Below are positions 1-6,545 of a stretch of 7,285 bases of DNA, piece by piece. Made by a program: the position numbers and the translations under genes. Source of the DNA: VRUE01 sp040904405 (GTDB lineage: Bacteria > Actinomycetota > Thermoleophilia > Solirubrobacterales > 70-9); contig JBBDTK010000063.1 of assembly GCA_040904405.1 (NCBI GenBank), positions 1 through 7,285 of the forward strand, written 5' to 3'. Under the pieces are notes generated by a model. That model was not told the origin of the DNA. It searched no databases and was given only the letters and a program-made list of their open reading frames with translations. Within the stretch, counting starts at the first letter, position 1. Each line of letters starts with the position of its first letter.

Positions 1-44
1 TACTCGTTTTAGGACCATGGCTGGAGAGTAGAGGCTGCTCCCTT

Positions 45-162
45 GGGAGGCCGCCGCGACAGGGGTTCCACTTAACTTTTTCTGAAGACAGTTTGCGGCT
101 GTCCGCGATCGCTACCCCCAGAAAAAGTACAAGACGTTCCACCCCTGCCACGGCGGCCTCCC
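45..162 (-). repeat. 118-bp imperfect palindrome downstream of hisA
   Basis: Two arms (119-162 and 45-84) are inverted copies of each other around a 34-nt centre. The outer 22 nt match at 20 positions, and the inner 10 nt (ACTTTTTCTG on both arms) match perfectly. Between these blocks is an unpaired segment of 12 nt on one side and 8 nt on the other; GTGGAAC spans the boundary with the outer stem on both sides, in direct orientation on the minus strand. A further 5-bp hairpin (GACAG/CTGTC, 87-91 and 99-103) sits in the centre. Both outer-stem mismatches are C-A on plus-strand RNA but G-U on minus-strand RNA, which favours a folded transcript in the his-operon direction. No U-tract follows the stem, so it does not look like a simple terminator. 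No clear target-site duplication flanks it. It could be a MITE/REP-like element or a structured RNA; I do not recognise the family. Confidence 0.75.
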
Positions 163-171
163 TCGAGCCCT

Positions 172-903
172 TCAGCGGCTACCAGCGAGAGCCTCGATCG
201 CCTCCGAGACGGTGAACTTCTGCTCGTATAGGGCTCGGCCCACTATTACGCCCTCGATATTCGGCGGGGACTGGCTGGTGAGGGATTTGAGGTGGGTGAG
301 GGTGCCTATGCCTCCTGAGGCGATTATCTGGGAGCTGGTTGCGGATGCGATCTCGGTGAGCTGGTCGATTGCCGGGCCCTCCATCGTGCCGTCGACCTCG
401 ATCGCGGTGCAGAGGAAGCGGGCGACGCCGCGCTGGCTGAGGTCGGCGATCGCGGCCGTCGGCTCCACGCCGCTGCTCTCGGTCCACCCTGCAAGCGACG
501 CCTTGCCGTCGCGGGTGTCGACGGAGACGACGATCCGATCGGCGTAGGCGTCGATCATGGCTTGCAGGAAGTCGGGATCTCGCAGCGCGGCGGTTCCGAT
601 CACAGCTCGCGCAGCTTTGGCGTCGAGGACGGATGCGACCGAGTCCGCGTCGCGCAGGCCGCCGCCGACCTGGATCGGGCAATCTACCGCTGCCGCGATT
701 CGGCGGATTGCCTCCAGGTTGCGCGGCTCGCCCGCCCTGGCGCCGTCGAGGTCGACCACGTGCAGGTACTCGGCGCCTTCCTCGGCCCAGCGCCTCGCTG
801 CGTCTGCCGGGTCGGAGTCGTAGGCGGTCTCGCGCTCGTAGTCGCCCTGCAGCAGACGAACCGTCTGGCCGCCGCGGATGTCGATCGCCGGGTAGAGGAT
901 CAC
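172..903 (-). CDS. hisA: HisA, ProFAR isomerase
   Basis: HisA (243 aa) is a cytoplasmic (beta/alpha)8-barrel enzyme. It isomerises the aminoaldose ProFAR to the ketose PRFAR, the fourth step of histidine synthesis. Visible family marks are the N-terminal PAIDIRGG with catalytic Asp8, the phosphate-binding VGGGLRD (79-85), Asp129 in SVDTRDG, Thr166 and Asp171 in TAIEVDGT, and ASGGIG followed by EGVIVGRALYE near the C-terminus. The length is normal. The GTG start overlaps the hisH stop by 4 bases (GTGA). Many actinomycetes have the dual HisA/TrpF enzyme PriA, which carries an Arg just before the GW pair after the second Asp; here that position is Ala138 (LAGW), so plain HisA is more likely. The last third uses ATA, GTA, CTA, AAA and GGA codons that are rare in the upstream genes. 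hisF would be expected next but is not in the window. Confidence 0.96.
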   Translation of the reverse strand: MILYPAIDIRGGQTVRLLQGDYERETAYDSDPADAARRWAEEGAEYLHVVDLDGARAGEPRNLEAIRRIAAAVDCPIQVGGGLRDADSVASVLDAKAARAVIGTAALRDPDFLQAMIDAYADRIVVSVDTRDGKASLAGWTESSGVEPTAAIADLSQRGVARFLCTAIEVDGTMEGPAIDQLTEIASATSSQIIASGGIGTLTHLKSLTSQSPPNIEGVIVGRALYEQKFTVSEAIEALAGSR

Positions 904-1532
904 GCCGGCACGGCGGAGCAGATCCCGGCGAAGTTGGCGAGCAGGCGCAGCCCGGCGGCGCTCGACTTCTCCGGGTGGAACTGGACGCCGAAGACGTTGT
1001 CGCGCTGCGCGGCGCAGGCGAAGCGGGCCCCGTAGGCGGCGCTGCCGAGCAGGTCCTCGCCGCCGGGCTGCGGCGCGAAGGTGTGGACGAAGTAGAAGGG
1101 CGTCTCGCTCTCGATCCCGTCGGTGAGCGGCGAGGGGCGCTCCCAGCGCACCGGCGACCAGCCGATGTGCGGCAGCTTGAGCCCGCCGGTGTCGAGCTCG
1201 GCCACCGGCCCCGGCAGGACGCCGAGGCCGCGGGCGCCGCCGAGCTCGGTGGTCGAGTCGAAGAGCAGCTGCAGTCCGAGGCAGATGCCGAGGATCGGCA
1301 CGCCGGCCTCGCGCCGCTCGCCGATCAGCTCGTCGAGGCCGAGGGCGCGGACGCGCTCGATCGCCTTCGGAAAGGCGCCGACGCCGGGCAGGATCAACCC
1401 GTCCGCGGCGCGCGCGAGGCCGGCGTCGGCGGAGATCGTCGCGCTCGCGCCGACGTGCTCGAGCGCCTTCTCGACCGAGCGCAGGTTGCCCATCCCGTAG
1501 TCGAGGATGCAGATCCGCGCCGGCTCACTCAC
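900..1532 (-). CDS. hisH: HisH, glutamine amidotransferase subunit of IGP synthase
   Basis: HisH (210 aa) is the class I glutaminase subunit of imidazole glycerol phosphate synthase. It releases ammonia from glutamine and passes it to HisF, which makes IGP and AICAR. The sequence shows LDYGMGNLRSV at the N-terminus (10-20), the oxyanion-strand motif LPGVGAF (48-54), the nucleophile elbow GICLGLQ with Cys84, and VQFHPEKS with His186 and Glu188, completing the catalytic triad. The GTG start at 1532 is preceded by a good Shine-Dalgarno sequence (AAGGGG, 7 nt upstream) and overlaps the end of hisB by 8 bases. Its stop overlaps the hisA start by 4 bases. The partner hisF is not in the window and presumably lies further left or elsewhere. 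Confidence 0.97.
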   Translation of the reverse strand: MSEPARICILDYGMGNLRSVEKALEHVGASATISADAGLARAADGLILPGVGAFPKAIERVRALGLDELIGERREAGVPILGICLGLQLLFDSTTELGGARGLGVLPGPVAELDTGGLKLPHIGWSPVRWERPSPLTDGIESETPFYFVHTFAPQPGGEDLLGSAAYGARFACAAQRDNVFGVQFHPEKSSAAGLRLLANFAGICSAVPA

Positions 1533-2115
1533 TCAGGGTCCCCTTGGTCGAGGGTACGCCGGGCTCGTCGGGGTCGAGCGAGACGGCGACCCGCAGGGCG
1601 CGGGCGAAGGCCTTGAACGCGGCCTCGATCATGTGGTGGGCATTGCTGCCGTAGCGAACCGAGATGTGCAGGGTCAGCTTCGACGAGTTGGCGAAGGCGC
1701 GGAAGAACTCCTCGGCCAGCTCGGTGTCGAAGCCGGCGATCGTCGTCACCGGCAGCTCGGCCTCGAAGACGCACAGCGGCCGGCCCGAGATGTCGATCGC
1801 GCACTCGGCCAGCGACTCGTCCATCGGCGCCAGGGCCGAGCCGTAGCGGCGGATCCCGGCGCGGTCGCCGAGCGCCTCGTCGAGCGCCTGGCCGAGGACG
1901 ATGCCGACGTCCTCGACCGTGTGGTGGGCGCCGGTCTCGAGGTCGCCGCTCGCCTCCACCCGCAGGCCGAGCCTGCCGTGGCGGGCGAGCAGGTCGAGCA
2001 TGTGGTCGAGGAAGCCGACCCCGGTCCGGGCGCTCGACTCGCCGCCTTCCAGATCGAGCGCCAGGGAGACCCTGGTCTCGGCGGTGCCGCGCTCCTTGTT
2101 CGCCGTCCTGCTCAT
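1525..2115 (-). CDS. hisB: HisB, imidazoleglycerol-phosphate dehydratase
   Basis: HisB (196 aa) is a monofunctional Mn-dependent dehydratase. It converts imidazole glycerol phosphate to imidazole acetol phosphate, the sixth pathway step. It carries the two-repeat fold with its metal ligands: GFLDHML (His38), GAHHTVEDVGIVLG (His64, His65, Glu68, Asp69), NSSKLTLHI, and NAHHMIEAAFKAFARALR (His160, His161, Glu164). It ends with the usual STKGTL tail. There is no N-terminal histidinol-phosphatase domain such as that of enterobacterial HisB, so histidinol phosphate must be dephosphorylated by another enzyme. The ATG start overlaps the hisD stop by 4 bases (ATGA). hisC, which often sits between hisD and hisB in actinomycetes, is missing from this position. 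Confidence 0.97.
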   Translation of the reverse strand: MSRTANKERGTAETRVSLALDLEGGESSARTGVGFLDHMLDLLARHGRLGLRVEASGDLETGAHHTVEDVGIVLGQALDEALGDRAGIRRYGSALAPMDESLAECAIDISGRPLCVFEAELPVTTIAGFDTELAEEFFRAFANSSKLTLHISVRYGSNAHHMIEAAFKAFARALRVAVSLDPDEPGVPSTKGTLSE

Positions 2116-3377
2116 CTTCTAATCATCGCTGACTCGCCGTGGATCGGGAATCCCTCCAGGCGGGCGAGGGCGTCGACGTGCGGCGCCAGCTCGGCGGCGG
2201 CGGCGGGCGGGACCTCCACCGTTGCGATCCGGCGCCGGAAGGCGCCCGGGCCGAGCGGGCCGGAGAAGCGCCCGGCGCCGCCGGTCGGCAGCACGTGGTT
2301 GGAGCCGGCGACGTAATCGCCGAACGCGGTGGCGCTGCTCGGCCCGGCGAAGACGCAGCCGGCCGTCGTCACCCACTCCGCCAGCGGCGCTGTGTCCTCC
2401 TGCAGCAGCTCGAGGTGCTCGGGCGCGAAGGCGTTGGCGAGGCGAACCGCCTCGGCCAGGTCGGGAACGACGACCAGGGCCAGCGGCGAGTCGCCGAGGC
2501 CGGGACGCTCGGCGGCGACCCGCGCGGTGGCGTCGGCGAGGGCGGTCAGCAGCGACTCCTCGGCGGCGACCGCGATCAGCGGGCCGTCGGCGCCGTGCTC
2601 GGCCTGGGCGCAGAGGTCGAGCGCCGCCCACTCGGGCTCGGCTTCCCGGCCGACGACGACCATCAGCTCGGAGGGGCCGGCCAGCGAGTCGATTCCGACC
2701 GTGCCGTAGACGGCCCGCTTGGCCTCGCGCACCCAGGCGTTGCCGGGCCCGGCGATCGCGTCGACCGCGGCGACCGACTCGGTGCCGAAGGCGAGCGCGA
2801 AGATCGCCTGCGCGCCGCCGATCGCGTAGACCTCGTCGACCTCGCAGAGCGCCGCGGCGGCGAGGACCGGTGGCGGCAGCTTGCCGTCGGGCCCGGGCGG
2901 CGAGGCGAGGACGACCCGGCCGACGCCGGCGACCTGCGCCGGGATCGCCCCCATCAGCACGCTCGACGGGTAGGCGGCACGGCCGCCGGGCGCGTAGATG
3001 CCGGCGGCGCCGACGGGAACCTCGCGCAGGGTGACCGTGTGCCCCTGCGACAGCTCGACCAGGCGCGGCTCCTCGTCGACCTGCGCCATCGCGACCGCGC
3101 GCACGTTCTCCGCCGCCAGCTCCATCGAGGCGCGGATCTCCGGGCTCAGCCCGGCCAGCGCCCGCTCGGTCTCCGCCGGGTCGACCCGCAGCGACTCCGG
3201 CGCCCGCTCGGTCGCGTCGAAGCGCGCGGTCAGCCGCAGCACCGCCGCGTCGCCCTGCTCGCGCACTTCGCGTTCGATCGGACCGACGTCGATGGCCGGC
3301 GCCGTCTGCGCCGACCAAGCGCGGATCGCCGCGGCGGTCTTGCCCGGCCCCGACCAGTCGAAGCGCCGTGCCCTCAT
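2112..3377 (-). CDS. hisD: HisD, histidinol dehydrogenase
   Basis: HisD (421 aa) is a Zn- and NAD-dependent enzyme that oxidises L-histidinol to histidine in two steps, ending the pathway. Diagnostic stretches are VGAAGIYAPGGRAAYPSSVLM (122-142), GGAQAIFALAFG, IAGPGNAWVREAKR, and DLCAQAEHGADGP with zinc/substrate ligands Gln258 and His261. They continue with APEHLEL carrying Glu320 and His321, FGDYVAGSNHVLPT with Asp354, and His413 near the C-terminus. These all lie at the positions expected from E. coli HisD, shifted by one residue early and six later. The frame stays open upstream to 3473, but the ATG at 3377 is chosen. It overlaps the hisG stop in ATGA, follows an AGGCGG ribosome binding site, and the extra residues would lie inside hisG and look non-coding. 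Confidence 0.97.
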   Translation of the reverse strand: MRARRFDWSGPGKTAAAIRAWSAQTAPAIDVGPIEREVREQGDAAVLRLTARFDATERAPESLRVDPAETERALAGLSPEIRASMELAAENVRAVAMAQVDEEPRLVELSQGHTVTLREVPVGAAGIYAPGGRAAYPSSVLMGAIPAQVAGVGRVVLASPPGPDGKLPPPVLAAAALCEVDEVYAIGGAQAIFALAFGTESVAAVDAIAGPGNAWVREAKRAVYGTVGIDSLAGPSELMVVVGREAEPEWAALDLCAQAEHGADGPLIAVAAEESLLTALADATARVAAERPGLGDSPLALVVVPDLAEAVRLANAFAPEHLELLQEDTAPLAEWVTTAGCVFAGPSSATAFGDYVAGSNHVLPTGGAGRFSGPLGPGAFRRRIATVEVPPAAAAELAPHVDALARLEGFPIHGESAMIRR

Positions 3378-4054
3378 CGCTCCGCCGCCTCGCGCAGACT
3401 CGCGGTCAGCGCGTCGATCTCGGCGCCGCGCAGCTTGTGGGCGACGCGGTTGGCGACGAAGCGGGCCGTGCACTCGACGATCTCCTCGCGCACCTCGAGC
3501 TCGTTCTCCTCCAGGGTGCGGCCGGTGGCGACGAGGTCGACGATACCGTCGGCGAGGCCGACCAGCGGCGCCAACTCAACCGATCCCTTGACCTCGATCG
3601 TCTCCACCTGCCGCCCGGTCGCCTCGAAGTGGCGCTCGGCGATCCGCGGGTACTTGGTCGCGATCCGCATCATCCCCAGCCGCCGCTGCGCCTCGCCGAG
3701 GCTCTCGTCGCCCTTGCGCCCGGCGAGCACCATCCGGCAGCGACCGTAGCCGAGGTCGAGCAGCTCGTAGACCATCCGGTCCGACTGCTCCAGCAGCACG
3801 TCCTTGCCGGTGATGCCGACGTCGGCGGCGCCCGCCTCGACATAGGTCGGCACGTCGGAGGGGCGCATCGTCACCAGCGAGATCGTCTCGCCGGGGAAGA
3901 TCAGCGAGCGCGACTCGCCCCGCACCGCGGCGGTCTCGATCCCAACCGCGTCGAGCAGGTCGAGGGTGCCCTCGAGCAGGGAGCCGCGCGGCACCGCCAG
4001 CTTCAGCGGCCCGTCCGGCTTCGCCCCAGCGGTGCCCGCGACCTCGACGCTCAC
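3374..4054 (-). CDS. hisG: HisG, short-form ATP phosphoribosyltransferase
   Basis: HisG (226 aa) is the catalytic subunit of ATP phosphoribosyltransferase. It joins ATP and PRPP to make phosphoribosyl-ATP, the committed and feedback-controlled step. The sequence shows LAVPRGSLLEGTLDLL (19-34), the VPTYVEAGAADVGITGKD segment, and the PRPP-binding motif LADGIVDLVATGRTL (167-181). It ends soon after the catalytic domains, so the C-terminal ACT-like regulatory domain of long-form HisG is absent. This is the short form, which needs HisZ, and hisZ lies directly upstream. The GTG start overlaps the hisZ stop by 4 bases (GTGA) behind a G-rich ribosome binding region. The first 16 residues (Ala/Gly/Pro-rich) extend beyond the usual family start; no better internal start is evident. 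Confidence 0.96.
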   Translation of the reverse strand: MSVEVAGTAGAKPDGPLKLAVPRGSLLEGTLDLLDAVGIETAAVRGESRSLIFPGETISLVTMRPSDVPTYVEAGAADVGITGKDVLLEQSDRMVYELLDLGYGRCRMVLAGRKGDESLGEAQRRLGMMRIATKYPRIAERHFEATGRQVETIEVKGSVELAPLVGLADGIVDLVATGRTLEENELEVREEIVECTARFVANRVAHKLRGAEIDALTASLREAAER

Positions 4055-5043
4055 GGCGATCCCCCCCGGCGCGACTCCTCCTCCATCTGGGCGACGTGGA
4101 CGCGCTCGAGGTAGAGGGCGAAGCCCGCCGCCGGCAGGTCGACGCCGAAGCGCCGCAGCAGCTCGTCGTAGCGACCGCCGCCGCCGAGCACGTGCCCGAT
4201 CGCCGGGTCGTAGACCTCGAGGATCGCGCCGCTGTAGTAGCCGAGGTCGCGCAGCAGGCCGAGGTCGATGCGGACGCGGTCGGCGGCGCCGCGCTGCTCC
4301 AGCGCGGCCAGGGTCTCGCCGAGCCGCGCCGTCGCCCGCTCGACCGCCTCCCCCCCGATCTCCCGCGCCTGCTCGAGGGCATCGCGGCCGCCGCGCAGCT
4401 GCGAGAGCTCGAGGCAGGTGGCGACCTGCTCGTCGCCGATTCCGGCCTGGGCCAGCTCCGCCTCGAGGCCGACCAGATCGTGCGTGGCGAGCCGCGAGAG
4501 GATCGACCCCCGCCGCTCCTCCGCGACCCCGATCTCGCTCAGCAGCTGCCGGAAGAGGTCGGCGTCGCCGAGGCCGATCACCGCCCGGTCGAGGCCGGCG
4601 GCGTCGAGCGCCGCCTCGAGCACCTCGACCACCTCGGCGGTGCCGGCCGGCGCCGGGGCGCCGATCAGCTCCACCCCCGCCTGGGCGAACTCGCGCATCT
4701 GACCGCGCTGCGGCCGCACCGCGCGGAAGGCGTTGGCAAGGTAGGAGAAACGCAGCGGCGGCTCGGCGCTGGCGAAGCGGGTGGCGACGAGACGGGCGAT
4801 CGGCACGGTCATGTCCGAGCGCAGCGCCAGCAGGTCGCCACGCTCGTCGAAGAAGCGGTAGGCCGAGCTCGCCGTGCGTCCGTCGCCGCGGGCCAGCACC
4901 TCGTCGTACTCGATCGCCGGCGTCGCCACCTCGCCGTAGCCGCGCTCTTCGAAGACCGCGATCATCGATTGGTGGAGCCTGCGCAGCTCGCGCATCTCGT
5001 CGGGCAGGATGTCCCGGGTTCCTGGCGGTATCGGGTGGATCAT
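4051..5043 (-). CDS. hisZ: HisZ, ATP phosphoribosyltransferase regulatory subunit
   Basis: HisZ (330 aa) is a histidyl-tRNA synthetase paralogue without aminoacylation activity. It forms a hetero-octamer with short HisG and carries the histidine feedback site. Class II synthetase motifs are visible: PPGTRDILP (6-14), motif 2 FRAVRPQRGQMREFAQAG (106-123), RDLGYYSG (265-272), GGGGRYDELLRRFG (287-300), and motif 3 GFALYLERV (307-315). The protein stops after motif 3, so the roughly 90-residue anticodon-binding domain of true HisS is absent. RDLGYYSG also departs from the RGLDYYTG of HisS. Position next to short hisG and the 4-base overlap with it support the call. The ATG start lies 36 bases after murA, with a weak AAGG upstream. 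Confidence 0.93.
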   Translation of the reverse strand: MIHPIPPGTRDILPDEMRELRRLHQSMIAVFEERGYGEVATPAIEYDEVLARGDGRTASSAYRFFDERGDLLALRSDMTVPIARLVATRFASAEPPLRFSYLANAFRAVRPQRGQMREFAQAGVELIGAPAPAGTAEVVEVLEAALDAAGLDRAVIGLGDADLFRQLLSEIGVAEERRGSILSRLATHDLVGLEAELAQAGIGDEQVATCLELSQLRGGRDALEQAREIGGEAVERATARLGETLAALEQRGAADRVRIDLGLLRDLGYYSGAILEVYDPAIGHVLGGGGRYDELLRRFGVDLPAAGFALYLERVHVAQMEEESRRGGSP

Positions 5044-5063
5044 CGGAGGGACCTTACGAGAGC

Positions 5064-5080
5064 GCCGTTGCAGAAACGGC
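5064..5080 (-). other. Small hairpin in the murA-hisZ gap
   Basis: A perfect 6-bp inverted repeat (GCCGTT/AACGGC, 5-nt loop) begins at the last base of the murA stop codon, inside the 36-base gap before hisZ. It is not followed by a U-tract, so read-through from murA into the his genes is likely. It could be an mRNA stability or processing element, or chance. Confidence 0.3.
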
Positions 5081-6378
5081 TACGCGGGGATCTCCGCAGA
5101 GGTCCGTTCAATGCGGGCGCCGAGGCCGCGCAGGCGCTCGTCGATCGACTCGTAGCCGCGATCGATCTGGCGGATGTTGCCGATCTCCGACTTGCCGTCG
5201 GCGGCCAGGGCGGCGATGAGCATCGCCATCCCGGCGCGGATGTCGGGGCTCTCGACCCGTTCGCCGTGAAGCCGGCTCGGACCGCTGACGATCGCCCGGT
5301 GGGGATCGCAGAGCGTGATCCGAGCGCCCATCGCGACCAGCTTGTCGACGAAGAAGAGGCGGTTCTCGAACATCTTCTCGAAGATCAGGATCTCGCCGTC
5401 CGCCTGGGTGGCGAGGGCGAGCGCGATCGAGGTCAGATCGGCCGGGAAGGCGGGCCAGGGCCCGTCCTCGATCTTCGGGATCGCGCCGCCGACGTCGGGC
5501 TTTACCCGCAACCGCTGCTCGGGCGGGACGATCACGTCGTCGCCGTCGAGGCTCGACTCGAGCCCGAGGCGGCGGAACTGGCGGCGGACCATCAGCAGGT
5601 CGGCGGGCGCGGCGTCGCGGACGCGCAGCTCGCCGCCGGTGGCGGCGGCCAGCGCCATGAAGCTGGCGACCTCGATGTGGTCGGGGGAGATCGTGTGCTC
5701 GGCGCCGCCGAGGCAGTCGCGGCCGTGGACCGTCATCACATTGGAGCCGATCCCCGTGACCTCGGCCCCCATCGCGCTGAGCAGGCGCGCCAGGTCCTGC
5801 ACGTGCGGCTCGCAGGCGGCATTGGAGATCGTCGTCGCCCCCTGCGTCAGCGCGGCGGCCATCAGCGCGTTCTCAGTCCCCATCACCGAGGGCTCGTCCA
5901 TGAAGATCGCGCAGGGCCGCAGGCCGCCGGACGGAGCGCTGAGCTCGATCCAGCGCTCGCCCTCGACGCGGGCGCCGAGGTCGGCGAAGGCGTCGAGGTG
6001 GGCGTCGAGGCGGCGGCGGCCGATGAAGTCGCCACCCGGGGGCGGCATGCGGGCCTCGCCGAAGCGGGCCAGCAGCGGCCCGGCGAGCAGGAAGGAGGCG
6101 CGGATCTTCTCCGAGAGGTCGCGGTCGACAGCGACGGCGCTGACGCCGCGCGCGCAGAGCCGCAGGCTGTTGTCGGCGACCCACTCGGCTTCGACCCCGA
6201 GTTGCTCGAGCAGGGCGACCTGCGCCTCGGTGTCGCGGATCCGCGGCACCCGGTGCAGAAGCAGCTCCTCCTCGGTGAGCAGGCAGGCGGCCAGGATCGG
6301 CAGGGCGGCGTTCTTGTTGCCGGCCGCGGTCACCTCGCCCGCGAGGGGGGCGCCTCCTTCGATCACGAACTTCTCCAT
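5080..6378 (-). CDS. murA: MurA, UDP-GlcNAc enolpyruvyl transferase (Asp-type active site)
   Basis: MurA (432 aa) is a cytoplasmic enzyme that transfers enolpyruvate from PEP to UDP-GlcNAc, the first committed step of peptidoglycan synthesis. Marks of the EPSP-synthase-like fold are AAGNKNAALPILAACLL with Lys22 and Asn23, the active-site loop PGGDFIGRRRLDAH (115-127), WPAFPAD ending in Asp314, and SPDIRAGMAMLIAAL near the C-terminus. The loop residue that is normally Cys (Cys115 in E. coli) is Asp117 here, as in the mycobacterial enzyme, which predicts fosfomycin insensitivity. The frame is open upstream to 6753, but that stretch reads back into the rRNA terminator region and looks non-coding. 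The ATG at 6378 gives the canonical MEKFVIEGG start. No clear ribosome binding site precedes it, so translation may be leaderless or nearly so. Confidence 0.96.
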   Translation of the reverse strand: MEKFVIEGGAPLAGEVTAAGNKNAALPILAACLLTEEELLLHRVPRIRDTEAQVALLEQLGVEAEWVADNSLRLCARGVSAVAVDRDLSEKIRASFLLAGPLLARFGEARMPPPGGDFIGRRRLDAHLDAFADLGARVEGERWIELSAPSGGLRPCAIFMDEPSVMGTENALMAAALTQGATTISNAACEPHVQDLARLLSAMGAEVTGIGSNVMTVHGRDCLGGAEHTISPDHIEVASFMALAAATGGELRVRDAAPADLLMVRRQFRRLGLESSLDGDDVIVPPEQRLRVKPDVGGAIPKIEDGPWPAFPADLTSIALALATQADGEILIFEKMFENRLFFVDKLVAMGARITLCDPHRAIVSGPSRLHGERVESPDIRAGMAMLIAALAADGKSEIGNIRQIDRGYESIDERLRGLGARIERTSAEIPA

Positions 6379-6387
6379 GGTCCCGCT

Positions 6388-6393
6388 AGAGTA
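6388..6393 (-). promoter_or_regulatory. Candidate murA -10 element
   Basis: On the minus strand TACTCT fits the actinobacterial TAnnnT -10 pattern and ends 9 bases before the murA ATG. Transcription would start within about 3 bases of the start codon, which suits the missing Shine-Dalgarno sequence. No convincing -35 box is seen. The match is weak and rests on position. Confidence 0.35.
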
Positions 6394-6524
6394 CTGGCGC
6401 AATGGGATGCGGGTAGAGACCCCGATCGGCATCGCGGGTTGCCCTCGCGGCGCTGATCTTGCGCTTTGCCAGGCACGAAATGCAAGCGCCCGTGCAAAAA
6501 CGAGAAGCCGTCCGGAAGCGTCCG

Positions 6525-6530
6525 TAGATT
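6525..6530 (+). promoter_or_regulatory. Candidate -10 element of the small SOS gene
   Basis: TAGATT matches the TAnnnT -10 pattern and ends 7 bases before the ATG at 6538. Transcription would then start at or next to the A of the start codon, giving a leaderless mRNA. The gene has no Shine-Dalgarno sequence, which agrees. Its last base lies inside the LexA box, so LexA binding should block RNA polymerase. No good -35 is visible at the expected distance. Confidence 0.5.
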
Positions 6531-6545
6531 CGAACCTATGTTCGA
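6530..6545 (+). promoter_or_regulatory. LexA (SOS) box
   Basis: TCGAACCTATGTTCGA is a perfect palindrome with 6-base arms and a 4-base spacer. It matches the consensus LexA operator known from mycobacteria and other Gram-positives (TCGAAC-N4-GTTCGA). It covers the ATG of the small plus-strand gene and touches its -10 hexamer, the right place for repression. It lies about 150 bases upstream of murA, so it is less likely to control murA. Twelve fixed bases matching by chance in a window of this size is unlikely. Confidence 0.82.

Noticed and set aside
45..162. Intrinsic terminator of the his operon
   Set aside because: The stem is very long with a large structured centre, and neither strand has a U-tract after it.
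45..162. Classic insertion with target-site duplication
   Set aside because: The bases flanking 45 and 162 do not match as a direct repeat, so transposition is not shown.
172..903. PriA (dual HisA/TrpF isomerase)
   Set aside because: The Arg that PriA places just before the GW pair is Ala here; HisA fits better, though a genome-wide check for trpF would settle it.
3378..3473. Longer hisD starting at 3473
   Set aside because: The extra 32 residues lie inside hisG and are Arg-rich; the ATG at 3377 has a ribosome binding site and the typical ATGA overlap.
4051..5043. Histidyl-tRNA synthetase (hisS)
   Set aside because: It lacks the C-terminal anticodon-binding domain, its second histidine motif is altered, and it adjoins short-form hisG.
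4096..6456. Very long plus-strand open frame antisense to murA and hisZ, and other long plus-strand frames across the his genes
   Set aside because: They are Arg/Ala/Gly/Pro-rich translations opposite strong known genes, as expected from high-GC third positions on the other strand; no family motif is visible.
6461..6489. Inverted repeat GCGCTT/AAGCGC in the murA divergent region as an operator
   Set aside because: Six-base arms around a 17-base gap are easily found by chance at this GC and match no known operator.
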